NCBI GenBank assembly: GCA_944384395.1
Contig: CALWTD010000013.1
Span: forward strand, 37,326 to 101,325
Direction: 5' to 3'
Origin: an uncultured Clostridia bacterium
Lineage (GTDB): Bacteria > Bacillota > Clostridia > Christensenellales > UBA1242
Length of the DNA stretch: 64,000 nt
How positions within the stretch are numbered: the first letter of the stretch is position 1; every line of letters starts with the position of its first letter. The position numbers and the translations under genes are program-made. Positions 9,001-21,032 of the stretch are shown here, one piece after another. The notes below the pieces were generated by a model. That model worked only from the letters and a program-made list of their open reading frames with translations. It ran no database searches and was not told the DNA's origin.

Positions 9001-9345
9001 ATGACTGGTAGAGAGTTATTAAAACAAATGGCAAAGCAAGCAAAAGACAGATTGCAAGGTAGACACATGGCATCAACATCAAAAGGTAATGTTACCTGCA
9101 TACGAAATGGAGAAAATTATATAAAAACAATAACTATAAAAAATGATATAGACAAAGATATGTATACAAAAGTAAAAGATTGTATAAAAAGTGATGCAAT
9201 AAACCCACTTAATGAACTTATTGATTTTAATTATTATAAAACACTTTCAAATGAACAAAAAGAAAGATATTTTTTCAAGATAGCAGATAAATATAGACAA
9301 CTAAGACAAATATATGAAAACGAAAAAATAAAAGAAGTTTATTAA
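9001..9345 (+). CDS. Small hypothetical protein
   Basis: A 114-residue soluble, basic protein with a good AAAGGAG site 6 nt before the ATG. I do not recognise it. The N-terminal 40 residues are rich in K, Q and R (ELLKQMAKQAKDRLQGRH) and look helical. The C-terminal half is also helical and charged. There is no signal peptide, membrane segment or Cys cluster. It is isolated: a terminator lies upstream and the pcrA promoter starts 5 nt after its stop. The 115 nt before it contain an AT-rich palindrome (AATATTTGCAAATATT) but no clear promoter. Confidence 0.65.
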   Translation: MTGRELLKQMAKQAKDRLQGRHMASTSKGNVTCIRNGENYIKTITIKNDIDKDMYTKVKDCIKSDAINPLNELIDFNYYKTLSNEQKERYFFKIADKYRQLRQIYENEKIKEVY

Positions 9346-9349
9346 ATAA

Positions 9350-9378
9350 TTGCAATGAATTTTTTACTATGATATACT
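9350..9378 (+). promoter_or_regulatory. pcrA promoter predicting a leaderless mRNA
   Basis: TTGCAA, 17-nt spacer, TATACT. The usual 7-nt distance from the -10 box puts the transcription start on the A of the pcrA ATG at 9385. No Shine-Dalgarno sequence lies before that ATG. Confidence 0.6.
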
Positions 9379-9384
9379 TATTTT

Positions 9385-13562
<4,178 letters not shown>

Positions 13563-13571
13563 AAAATTTTA

Positions 13572-13600
13572 TTCACAAAATAAAATATATGTGTTATACT
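13572..13600 (+). promoter_or_regulatory. rpoZ promoter
   Basis: TTCACA, 17-nt spacer, TATACT preceded by TGT (extended -10). It lies within the 70-nt gap after ligA. Confidence 0.6.
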
Positions 13601-13632
13601 ATTTAGCGAAATTGTAAAAGAGGTGTATTATT

Positions 13633-13839
13633 ATGATGATTGAACCACCAATTGATGAATTGGTAAAAAAAATAGGCGGAAACAAATATAAACTTTGTTG
13701 CATTATGGCAAAAAGAGCCAAAGAACTTGAAAAAAGAATACCTGCCGAAATAGAAAAAAGCGACAAAAAGGCAATAAGTCTTGCAGCTGACGAAATTTAT
13801 AGAGGCGAAATCGTTTCTAGTGATAGCGTAAATCAATAA
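13633..13839 (+). CDS. rpoZ: RNA polymerase omega subunit
   Basis: A 68-residue protein matching RpoZ: IDELVKKIGGNKYKLCCIMAKRAKEL corresponds to the family's DxLxxKxGSKYxLVxxxAKRARxL core, followed by KAISLAADEIYRGEI. Omega helps assemble RNA polymerase. AGAGG lies about 9 nt before the first of two ATG codons (13633, 13636); either could be used. The gene is close to priA as in other Firmicutes, but gmk, which usually precedes it, and coaBC, which usually follows it, are missing here. Confidence 0.9.
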   Translation: MMIEPPIDELVKKIGGNKYKLCCIMAKRAKELEKRIPAEIEKSDKKAISLAADEIYRGEIVSSDSVNQ

Positions 13840-13863
13840 ATTTATATATATTTTTAACTTTTC

Positions 13864-13898
13864 AATTCTACCATTTTGTGGTAGAATTGTTTTGTTTT
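13864..13898 (+). terminator. Terminator of rpoZ that abuts the priA start
   Basis: A 10-bp perfect stem AATTCTACCA/TGGTAGAATT with a 5-base loop is followed by GTTTTGTTTT, and the priA ATG comes directly after. The 3' arm also spells TGGTAGAAT, an extended -10 element, so the same DNA may end rpoZ transcription and start priA transcription. Confidence 0.7.
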
Positions 13899-16094
13899 AT
13901 GAGAATAGCAGAAGTAATTGTTGACATAACAAATAGTCAAGTTGATAAAATTTTTGATTATGAAATAGACGAATGGGGCAAAGTTGGAATGAGAGTTTTT
14001 GTCCCTTTTGGCAATCGCATTATACAAGGTTTTGTTATAAATATAAAAGATAATACAACAGTTGAAAAATCAAAATTAAAAAAAGTTATTAGTTTTGTTG
14101 AAGACTATGTTGTAATTAAAGAAGAACTAATTAGGCTTATGCATTTTATGGTAAAAAAATATCATCTAAGGTATGCCGATTGTCTTAGATTGTTTATTCC
14201 AAGTGAAATGCGTAGCGATACAATAAAACCACTTTTTGTTAGTTATGTAAAAATAAATGACAAAATAGATTTTCAAGATTACAAAAAAAATATAAGGGCA
14301 AATGCAAAAAATCAAATAGCACTTTGCAATTTTCTTGAACAAAATATATTATACAAAAAAACAAAGTTAATAGAACAATTTTCAAGGCAAACGGTTAAAA
14401 AACTTGTTGACGACAATGTTTTAATAGAAAGCAAAGAAACCATTTATAGACAACCAGATTTTAATAAAATAGAAAAAGTAAGTGTTGTTCATACGCCACT
14501 TCAAAATAGAGCAATAAACACAATACTTTCATCAAACGATACATTTTTACTTTTTGGAGTAACGGGCAGTGGAAAAACAGAAGTTTATATGAGTGTTATT
14601 GAAGATGTTATAAAACATGGAAAAACGGCAATAATGCTTGTTCCTGAAATATCTTTAACTCCACAAGTTCTTGCAAATTTTAAGGCAAGATTTGGCAATG
14701 AAGTGGCAATTCTTCACAGTGGACTAAGTGCAGGCGAACGCTTTGATGAGTGGCAAAGAATACTTTTTAATAGAGCAAAAATTGTAGTTGGTGCAAGGTC
14801 AGCAATATTTGCACCACTAGAAAATATTGGAACAATTATAATTGACGAAGAACATGAAACGAGTTACATAAGCGAAAGCAATCCAAGATACAACACTTTT
14901 GATATTGCAAAATTTAGAAAAGACTATAATAATTGCTCGCTAGTTCTTGCTAGTGCAACGCCAAGCATAGATTCTTTTAACAAAGCAAATTGTGGCGAAT
15001 ATAAACTCATTGAATTGCCTGAAAGAGTAAATGGCAAAAAAATGCCCAAAATTCAAATTGTAGATATGCTGACAGAACTCAGAAATGGCAATAGCGGAAT
15101 GTTTTCTAGTGTGCTTTTAAATGAATTAGACAAATGCATAAAACAAAAACATCAAGCAATGTTTTTTATAAATAGACGAGGATACAGTTCGTTTATGAGA
15201 TGTATGAACTGTGGCTATGTTGCAAAGTGTACCGATTGTGATGTATCACTTGTTTATCATAAAAGTGAAAATAAGTTAAAATGTCATTATTGTGGCAAAA
15301 GGTATAAGGCACTAACAAAATGTCCAGAGTGTGGAAGTGAAAGCATAAGAAACGGTGCAATTGGAACAGAACAAGTTGTTAGCAAACTAAAAGAATTATA
15401 TCCCAATGTAAATATTTTAAGAATGGATAACGATACCACGCGAACAAAAAATGCTTATCAAAAAATTCTTACCGAATTTGCAAATTCTAAACCGGGAATA
15501 TTGGTCGGAACTCAAATGATTGCAAAAGGACATGATTTTAAAGATGTAACACTGGTTGGAATTATTGATGCAGACCAAAGTTTATACCATTCAGATTACA
15601 AAAGCACAGAAAAAACCTTTGAACTAATAACGCAAATGAGTGGACGAGCTGGAAGAGCAAAAGATGAAGGTATTGTAATACTTCAAACATATGCTCCAAG
15701 ACATTATACTTATAGATTTATTGCAAACTATGACTATAAAAGTTTTTTTATAAAAGAACTTAATTTAAGAAAAACAACTATGTTTCCACCATTTACCACA
15801 ATTTTAAGATTACTTTTTACAGCACAAGTTGATGAAACTGTTAGAGAAATTACTAAAATGTGTTATAATGATATAAAGAAGCTGAGAGATGATAGATTAA
15901 ATGATTTTGTTTATTTAGATGTTATGAAAAGTCCTATAAGCAAAATAAAAAATAAAATTAGATATCAAATTTTAGCAAGAATAAAAAATGAAAACAAAGA
16001 TGATATAATTGAAAAAATATACGATATTTGTGATAAATACCAAAATGGTAAGGTTAGTATATTTGTTGAAATCAATCCTCAAAATTTAAGTTAA
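13899..16094 (+). CDS. priA: Primosomal helicase PriA
   Basis: PriA restarts stalled replication forks. The N-terminal DNA-binding region starts MRIAEVIVDI, as in the family, so the ATG at 13899 is preferred over an in-frame GTG at 13878, which lies inside the hairpin. Walker A is GVTGSGKT near residue 220 and Walker B is DEEH. The eight-Cys zinc region lies near residues 425-480 (CMNCGYVAKCTDC, CHYCGKRY, CPECGSE). Motifs TQMIAKGHDF and QMSGRAGRA follow. It is 731 residues. No Shine-Dalgarno sequence precedes the ATG; a possible extended -10 would give a leader of only about 5 nt. Confidence 0.95.
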   Translation: MRIAEVIVDITNSQVDKIFDYEIDEWGKVGMRVFVPFGNRIIQGFVINIKDNTTVEKSKLKKVISFVEDYVVIKEELIRLMHFMVKKYHLRYADCLRLFIPSEMRSDTIKPLFVSYVKINDKIDFQDYKKNIRANAKNQIALCNFLEQNILYKKTKLIEQFSRQTVKKLVDDNVLIESKETIYRQPDFNKIEKVSVVHTPLQNRAINTILSSNDTFLLFGVTGSGKTEVYMSVIEDVIKHGKTAIMLVPEISLTPQVLANFKARFGNEVAILHSGLSAGERFDEWQRILFNRAKIVVGARSAIFAPLENIGTIIIDEEHETSYISESNPRYNTFDIAKFRKDYNNCSLVLASATPSIDSFNKANCGEYKLIELPERVNGKKMPKIQIVDMLTELRNGNSGMFSSVLLNELDKCIKQKHQAMFFINRRGYSSFMRCMNCGYVAKCTDCDVSLVYHKSENKLKCHYCGKRYKALTKCPECGSESIRNGAIGTEQVVSKLKELYPNVNILRMDNDTTRTKNAYQKILTEFANSKPGILVGTQMIAKGHDFKDVTLVGIIDADQSLYHSDYKSTEKTFELITQMSGRAGRAKDEGIVILQTYAPRHYTYRFIANYDYKSFFIKELNLRKTTMFPPFTTILRLLFTAQVDETVREITKMCYNDIKKLRDDRLNDFVYLDVMKSPISKIKNKIRYQILARIKNENKDDIIEKIYDICDKYQNGKVSIFVEINPQNLS

Positions 16095-16107
16095 AAGGAA
16101 ATAAAAT

Positions 16108-16551
16108 ATGGCAGTTAGAGAAGTTTTGCAAGTTGGTGATGACTTGCTTAGAAAAACATCAAAAGAAGTTAAAGTTTTTGATGAAAAACTAGAAGATATA
16201 ATAGACGACATGTGGGAAACAATGTATGCGTTTAATGGCATGGGACTTGCAGGCCCACAAGTTGGAATTTTAAAGCGTATTGTTGTTATGGATGTAAACA
16301 ATATGAGATTGGAACTAATAAATCCTGTTATTTTAAAAAGTGAAGGCGAAGACATAGAAGAAGAAGGCTGTTTAAGCTGTGGCAAAATTAGGGGCAAAGT
16401 TAAACGTCCAATGAAGGTAACTGTAAAAGCTCAAGATAGGTACGGCTATGAATTTACCATAACAGGTGAAAAATATTTGGCAAGATGTCTTTGTCATGAG
16501 ATTGATCACTTAAATGGTGTGTTGTTTATTGATAAAATGATGAAAAAATAA
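16108..16551 (+). CDS. def: Peptide deformylase
   Basis: Removes the formyl group from N-terminal formyl-methionine. All three metal-site motifs are visible in 147 residues: GMGLAGPQVG (the second Ala of the usual GxGxAAxQ is Gly), EEGCLSC with the metal cysteine, and CHEIDHLNG with HExxH. It lies between priA and fmt, its functional partner, in the classic order. The spacing to fmt is 8 nt. Confidence 0.96.
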   Translation: MAVREVLQVGDDLLRKTSKEVKVFDEKLEDIIDDMWETMYAFNGMGLAGPQVGILKRIVVMDVNNMRLELINPVILKSEGEDIEEEGCLSCGKIRGKVKRPMKVTVKAQDRYGYEFTITGEKYLARCLCHEIDHLNGVLFIDKMMKK

Positions 16552-16559
16552 GGAGAAAT

Positions 16560-17495
16560 ATGAAAGTAATTTTTTTGGGTACACCACAATTTGGTGCAAC
16601 ATGTTTAAAGGCCATAACTCAATCAAAACATAGTGTAGTTGCTGTTGTTTGCCAACCAGATAAAATATCAGGCAGGGGTAAAAAAATAGTTTTTTCTCCT
16701 GTAAAAAAATTGGCAAATGAGTTAAATATACCATGTTATCAATTTGATAAAATTAAAAAAGATGGCGTAGAAATTCTTAAAAATTTAAATGCAGATATAA
16801 TGGTAACTGCTGCATATGGACAGCTTTTAAGTCAAGAAATAATAGACATTTGTCCAAATAAAATAATAAATGTTCATGGTTCGCTGTTGCCAAAATACCG
16901 TGGAGCTTCGCCAATTCAATATGCAATTTTAAACGGAGAAAAACAAACTGGTATAACAATTATGGAAACCGAACTAACAATGGATACGGGAGATATATTA
17001 TTAACTAAAACAGTTGACATAAACGATGATGATACTTACGGAACGCTTGCAGAAAAACTTGCAAAAGTTGGTGGAGAGCTAGTTGTTGAAGCTCTTGATA
17101 AAATTGAAAATAAAACAATAACAAGAGTGCAACAAAATAATGACGAGGCAACATACACAAAACTTATAAAAAAAGAAGATGAAATGCTTGATTTTAACGA
17201 CACAATGAAAAATTTAATCAACAAAGTTAGAGCATTTAATCCAAGCCCAATAGCAAATTTCTCATTGCAAGAAAACACTTTTAAAGTGTTCTCTTTAAAA
17301 AAGTCTAATATTACAAATACAACGTCTAAAAATGGAGAAATTTTGGTTGCAAATAGTAAACAAGGTTTAATTATTAAATGTGCTGATGGTGCTGTTGAAG
17401 TTGTTGAACTTCAAGCTCCATCGTCAAAAAAAATGACTGCAAAAAGTTATTTAAACGGAAAGAAAATTGAAGTAGGTGCAATTGTAAATGCTTAA
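16560..17495 (+). CDS. fmt: Methionyl-tRNA formyltransferase
   Basis: Formylates initiator Met-tRNA using 10-formyl-tetrahydrofolate. The catalytic domain shows FLGTPQFGATCL at the N-terminus and the signature INVHGSLLPKYRGASPIQ with the active-site His near residue 108, followed by IMETELTMDTGDIL. The C-terminal OB-like tRNA-binding domain covers about 210-311. Length is normal at 311. AAGGAG precedes the ATG. It overlaps rlmN by 8 nt. In many Firmicutes rsmB lies between fmt and rlmN, but here it is missing. Confidence 0.96.
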   Translation: MKVIFLGTPQFGATCLKAITQSKHSVVAVVCQPDKISGRGKKIVFSPVKKLANELNIPCYQFDKIKKDGVEILKNLNADIMVTAAYGQLLSQEIIDICPNKIINVHGSLLPKYRGASPIQYAILNGEKQTGITIMETELTMDTGDILLTKTVDINDDDTYGTLAEKLAKVGGELVVEALDKIENKTITRVQQNNDEATYTKLIKKEDEMLDFNDTMKNLINKVRAFNPSPIANFSLQENTFKVFSLKKSNITNTTSKNGEILVANSKQGLIIKCADGAVEVVELQAPSSKKMTAKSYLNGKKIEVGAIVNA

Positions 17496-18528
17496 TTTGT
17501 TAGATTATAATTATGAAGAATTAAATAATCTTGTTATGTCATATAAAGAGCCAAAGTATAGAACAAATCAACTTTATAGTGCTCTTCAAAATTATAAAAA
17601 TGCAGAAGAAATTTCTAATTTACCAAAAAATTTTGTTGCAAATCTAAAAGAAAAATATTCGTTTTGTCCACTTACTATTATAAAAAAACAAACAGGAAAA
17701 GATGGCACACTAAAGTTTTTATACAAACTTAATGATGGAAACATTATTGAAGGTGTACTAATGTCGTATAAATACGGCAACACAATTTGTGTTTCAACGC
17801 AGGTCGGTTGCAGAATGGGGTGTAAATTTTGTGCTTCAACACTAAATGGCCTTGTTAGAAATTTGACAAGTGGAGAAATACTTGCACAAGTACTTTGTGT
17901 AAACAAAGAACTTGGTGGAACATATCAGGATAGAAAAATAACCAATATTGTTCTTATGGGAAGTGGAGAACCGTTAGATAATTATGATAATGTTGTAAAG
18001 TTTATAAAAATGGTTTCGTGTGATAAAGGCATAAACATAAGTCAAAGAAATATCTCACTTTCAACGTGTGGTCTTGTTGAAAAAATAGACCAATTAAAAG
18101 ATGAAAATTTGCAAATTACACTAACAATTTCACTTCATGCTCCAAACGATGATATAAGAAAACAAACTATGCCAATTGCAAACAAATACAAAATAAAAGA
18201 TATAATTGATGCTACAAAAAGATACTTTAATAAAACTAAAAGAAGAATAGTTTTTGAATATGCTTTAATAGAAAATGTCAATGATAGTTTTGAGTGCGCA
18301 GACGAACTTTGTACGCTTTTAAAGGGGCTAAGTTGCCATGTTAATTTAATTCCTTTAAATGACGTAAAAGAAAGAAGTTTAAGGGGAACAACGAGAAAAA
18401 GGGCATATGCGTTTATGGATAGACTTTTGTCTAATAATATATCTGCAACGGTTAGAAGAACAATGGGTGAAGATATAGATGGGGCTTGTGGTCAATTAAG
18501 AGCAAAATATTTAAATAACAATATATAG
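17488..18528 (+). CDS. rlmN: 23S rRNA/tRNA adenine-C2 methyltransferase RlmN
   Basis: A radical SAM enzyme that methylates A2503 of 23S rRNA and A37 of some tRNAs. The cluster motif is CRMGCKFC near residue 110. The SAM-binding GSGEP follows near residue 155. The C-terminal catalytic Cys is in GACGQLRAKY near residue 337. Length 346 is normal. The start overlaps fmt, so the two are translationally coupled. In Bacillus prpC-prkC follow; here only 60 nt separate rlmN from rsgA. Confidence 0.96.
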   Translation: MLNLLDYNYEELNNLVMSYKEPKYRTNQLYSALQNYKNAEEISNLPKNFVANLKEKYSFCPLTIIKKQTGKDGTLKFLYKLNDGNIIEGVLMSYKYGNTICVSTQVGCRMGCKFCASTLNGLVRNLTSGEILAQVLCVNKELGGTYQDRKITNIVLMGSGEPLDNYDNVVKFIKMVSCDKGINISQRNISLSTCGLVEKIDQLKDENLQITLTISLHAPNDDIRKQTMPIANKYKIKDIIDATKRYFNKTKRRIVFEYALIENVNDSFECADELCTLLKGLSCHVNLIPLNDVKERSLRGTTRKRAYAFMDRLLSNNISATVRRTMGEDIDGACGQLRAKYLNNNI

Positions 18529-18572
18529 TATTATGCAAAATAAATAATACACAATATAATGTATTATGCAAA
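18528..18572. repeat. GTATTATGCAAA direct repeat with inverted ATAATAC between
   Basis: GTATTATGCAAA occurs at 18528-18539 and 18561-18572. ATAATAC at 18544-18550, the exact inverse of GTATTAT, lies between and could pair with either copy, giving two mutually exclusive 7-bp hairpins just upstream of the rsgA ribosome-binding site. Confidence 0.6.
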
Positions 18573-18588
18573 TTTTATTAGGAGTATT

Positions 18589-19464
18589 ATGGAATTAAAA
18601 GGAAGAGTTGTAAAAAAACTTGCAGATGATTTTTGGGTTCATATAAATAACGAAAACATAAAGTGTAAACCAAGAGGAACACTTAAAGGTAGTGGTATTT
18701 ATGTTGGTGATATTGTAGATGTGTCGCTTCAAAATAATTTGTATGTTATTGAAAACCTACACAAAAGAACAAATCTTTTAATTAGACCACCGATTGCAAA
18801 TTTACAGCAACTTATAATTGTTATATCAAGTGTGCCAAAGCCGGATTATATGATTGTTGATAAACTTATTTTGTTTGCATACTCGCATGGAATTACTCCA
18901 ATTATAGTTGTAAACAAACAAGATTTAAGTGAAAGTGAAAATGAATATATAAATTTTGCTTTTTTTAATTTTATAAAAATAATTTATGTATCGGCAAAAA
19001 CAAGCAAAAATATACATCAACTTAAAAACGTATTGAGTAATAAAGTTTCTGCTTTTGCAGGACAGTCAGCAGTTGGGAAATCTGCTTTAATAAATATGCT
19101 TTTAGAAAATGAAAAGGCAATAGAAGGTGAGTTAAGTGTTAAAATAAATAGAGGAAAAAACACAACAAGGCATAGTGAAATTTATTGCCATGATAACATT
19201 ATGATTGCTGATACTTCTGGATTTACTTCTCTTGATGAAAGACTATTGCCTATTGCTTATTTTGAACTACCTTATTATTATCCTGACTATAATAAGTACA
19301 AAAGAGAATGTAAGTATTCAAGTTGTGTGCATTTCAACGAACCTTATAATGATTGTAAAATTAAGCAACTTGTAAATAATAACAAGTTAGATAAATTAAG
19401 ATACGAGAGATATAAAAAAATATATAAAATATTGGAAGAAAAGTGGGTGAAAACACATGGATAA
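18589..19464 (+). CDS. rsgA: Small ribosomal subunit biogenesis GTPase RsgA
   Basis: RsgA is a circularly permuted GTPase that checks 30S maturation. The order of parts is diagnostic: OB fold (residues 1-60), then G4 NKQDL near 117, G5 SAKT, G1 AGQSAVGKSALINML near 158, G3 DTSGF near 205, and a C-terminal zinc site made from CKYSSCVHFNEPYNDC. The ATG at 18589 follows AGGAG by only 4 nt, slightly tight, but it gives the expected MELKGRVVKK start; the earlier in-frame ATG at 18559 lies within the repeat and lacks a site. It overlaps rpe by 8 nt. Confidence 0.94.
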   Translation: MELKGRVVKKLADDFWVHINNENIKCKPRGTLKGSGIYVGDIVDVSLQNNLYVIENLHKRTNLLIRPPIANLQQLIIVISSVPKPDYMIVDKLILFAYSHGITPIIVVNKQDLSESENEYINFAFFNFIKIIYVSAKTSKNIHQLKNVLSNKVSAFAGQSAVGKSALINMLLENEKAIEGELSVKINRGKNTTRHSEIYCHDNIMIADTSGFTSLDERLLPIAYFELPYYYPDYNKYKRECKYSSCVHFNEPYNDCKIKQLVNNNKLDKLRYERYKKIYKILEEKWVKTHG

Positions 19465-20113
19465 ATTACTTATTGCACCTTCAACAGATCCTGTTAAAAC
19501 TGTTGAAGATATAATTAAATATGCAAATGAAATTAAAAACGATGCAGATTTATTGCATTGCGATATTATGGACGGAAAGTTTGTTGAAAATAAAACTTTT
19601 TCTTATGATGTTGTGCAGATTATAAGAGAAAAAACTTTGTTGCCTTTGGATGTTCATTTAATGGTTGAAAAACCAACAAAGTTATTGAAAAAATTTGCAC
19701 AAAGTGGTGCAAATATAATAACTGTACATTTTGAAGCATATAAATCAAAAAATAAACTTATAAAAGATCTAAAAACATTAAGGAAAATGGGTGTGCTAAG
19801 TGGACTTAGCATTAAACCAAATACAGAAGTTGGTGAAATTGTTTCACTTCTTGGATTTTGTGACTTTATTTTAATAATGAGTGTTCAGCCAGGTAAAAGT
19901 GGGCAAGAATTTATTGAAAAAACATATAGCAAAGTTAGCGAACTTAATAAAATTAAAAAAGATTATGATGCTAGAATAAAAATTGAGGTAGACGGGGGAA
20001 TAAACCCTGAAATAAGCCATAAACTTAAAGAGCTTGGTGCAGATGTTATAGTTAGTGGAAGCTATGTTTATTCAAGTAATGATAGGCAAATGGCTATAAG
20101 CAATTTAAGATAA
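19457..20113 (+). CDS. rpe: Ribulose-phosphate 3-epimerase
   Basis: Interconverts ribulose 5-phosphate and xylulose 5-phosphate in the pentose phosphate pathway. The TIM-barrel motifs are present: APSTDP, DADLLHCDIMDGKFVEN with the metal His and Asp residues, LPLDVHLMVEKP, VQPGKSGQEFI and IEVDGGINPE. S at MSVQPG replaces the usual TV. Length 218 is normal. Cotranscribed with rsgA. spoVM follows after 47 nt. Confidence 0.95.
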   Translation: MDKLLIAPSTDPVKTVEDIIKYANEIKNDADLLHCDIMDGKFVENKTFSYDVVQIIREKTLLPLDVHLMVEKPTKLLKKFAQSGANIITVHFEAYKSKNKLIKDLKTLRKMGVLSGLSIKPNTEVGEIVSLLGFCDFILIMSVQPGKSGQEFIEKTYSKVSELNKIKKDYDARIKIEVDGGINPEISHKLKELGADVIVSGSYVYSSNDRQMAISNLR

Positions 20114-20160
20114 TCACTTTTGGTTTGTTAATGGCATAATATTATACAAGGAGAAAAAAT

Positions 20161-20241
20161 ATGAAAATAATATGTGTCAAAGCACCAAAGTTTTTATCGG
20201 GAATTTTAAAACTTATTTGCAGAAAAATAATAATAAAATAG
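20161..20241 (+). CDS. spoVM: Sporulation peptide SpoVM
   Basis: A 26-codon gene, too short for normal gene callers. The peptide starts MKIICVKAPKFLSGILKL and ends CRKIIIK. It matches the known SpoVM of Bacillus subtilis in length (26), in the start pattern with K-x-PKFL-x-G, and in its place after rpe and before rpmB. SpoVM is an amphipathic helix that senses positive membrane curvature of the forespore and anchors the coat ATPase SpoIVA. AAGGAG lies 7 nt upstream of the ATG. A possible mother-cell type -10 (CATAATAT, 20135-20142) is weak. Confidence rests on length, motif and synteny together. Confidence 0.9.
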   Translation: MKIICVKAPKFLSGILKLICRKIIIK

Positions 20242-20280
20242 TTTAATAGTTTGATTTACATAATATATATTTTAAGATTA

Positions 20281-20306
20281 AAATAAAAAACTCACCAAAA
20301 GGTGAG
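20281..20306 (-). terminator. rpmB terminator
   Basis: Read on the minus strand, stem CTCACC/GGTGAG with loop TTTT is followed by TTTTTTATTT. Confidence 0.8.
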
Positions 20307-20323
20307 CGTTATATTTGTAAAGG

Positions 20324-20506
20324 TTATGCTTTTTTTGCTGTTTTAATACATTTTGTGCAAGCCTTAACTGTTTTTTCTTTTCCATCTACAACAACTGTTG
20401 TTTTTTGCAAATTAACTTCATAAGTGCGATTTGATTTACGATTGCTGTGGCTTACATTGTGTCCTGCCATTTTGCCTTTTCCACATATTTCACATACTCT
20501 GCTCAT
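20324..20506 (-). CDS. rpmB: 50S ribosomal protein bL28
   Basis: A 60-residue L28 of the zinc-binding type: SRVCEICGKGKMAGHNVSHS holds one CxxC and the near C-terminal CTKC holds the other. NRKSNRTYEVNL is the family core. The start at 20506 is chosen over an upstream Met because GGAGG lies 5 nt before it. As in Bacillus, it is encoded opposite to the flanking yloU gene, with which it shares the spacer. Confidence 0.96.
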   Translation of the reverse strand: MSRVCEICGKGKMAGHNVSHSNRKSNRTYEVNLQKTTVVVDGKEKTVKACTKCIKTAKKA

Positions 20507-20546
20507 TGTATCCTCCGTTAGACTATTTTTAATTTTTACAACACAC

Positions 20547-20575
20547 ATACTAGCATTTTTTTAAAAACAAATCAA
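20547..20575 (-). promoter_or_regulatory. rpmB promoter
   Basis: On the minus strand: TTGATT, 17-nt spacer, TAGTAT with TGC before it (extended -10). Confidence 0.6.
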
Positions 20576-20613
20576 GAGTTTTATGTAATTTTTTAAAAAA
20601 ATGTTAAAAATAC

Positions 20614-20642
20614 TTGAAGAAAACTTTTTTTTATTGTATATT
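20614..20642 (+). promoter_or_regulatory. yloU promoter
   Basis: TTGAAG, 17-nt spacer, TATATT, predicting a leader of about 24 nt. Confidence 0.55.
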
Positions 20643-20672
20643 TGTTATGCGAATTTATTGTATGGAGGAAAA

Positions 20673-21023
20673 ATGGCTGTCGAAACAAACAATTTCTATG
20701 GCAAGATAACAATATCGGACGAAGCAATTGCTACGGTCGCTGGTTTTGCTACTCTTGATTCTTATGGAGTTGTTGATTTGGTGTCAAAAAACCTTAAAGA
20801 CGGAATTCGTGAACTTTTAGTAAAACAACCTTATTCCCGTGGAATAAAGATAAATAATGTAGAAAATAGAATATTCATCGACATTTACTGTATTTTAAAA
20901 TACGGTATTTCAGTGAGCGCTGTTGCAGAAAGTTTAAAAAAGACAATAAAATTTAGCGTTGAAAAATTTACAGGTATGATTGTTGATACGGTTAATATTC
21001 ATGTTGTCGGTGTTAGAGTTTAG
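20673..21023 (+). CDS. yloU: Asp23/Gls24 family protein YloU
   Basis: A 116-residue Asp23-family protein. The core pattern is visible: GKITISDEAIATVAGFATLD near residue 10-30 and the C-terminal VNIHVVGVRV. Family members are soluble or membrane-associated and linked to envelope stress, but the exact role is unknown. The ATG at 20673 has GGAGG nearby; an upstream in-frame ATG at 20601 overlaps the promoter and is rejected. It is followed 9 nt later by yloV, as in Bacillus. A paralogue (yqhY) is at 43690. Confidence 0.92.
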   Translation: MAVETNNFYGKITISDEAIATVAGFATLDSYGVVDLVSKNLKDGIRELLVKQPYSRGIKINNVENRIFIDIYCILKYGISVSAVAESLKKTIKFSVEKFTGMIVDTVNIHVVGVRV

Positions 21024-21032
21024 GAGTAAATA

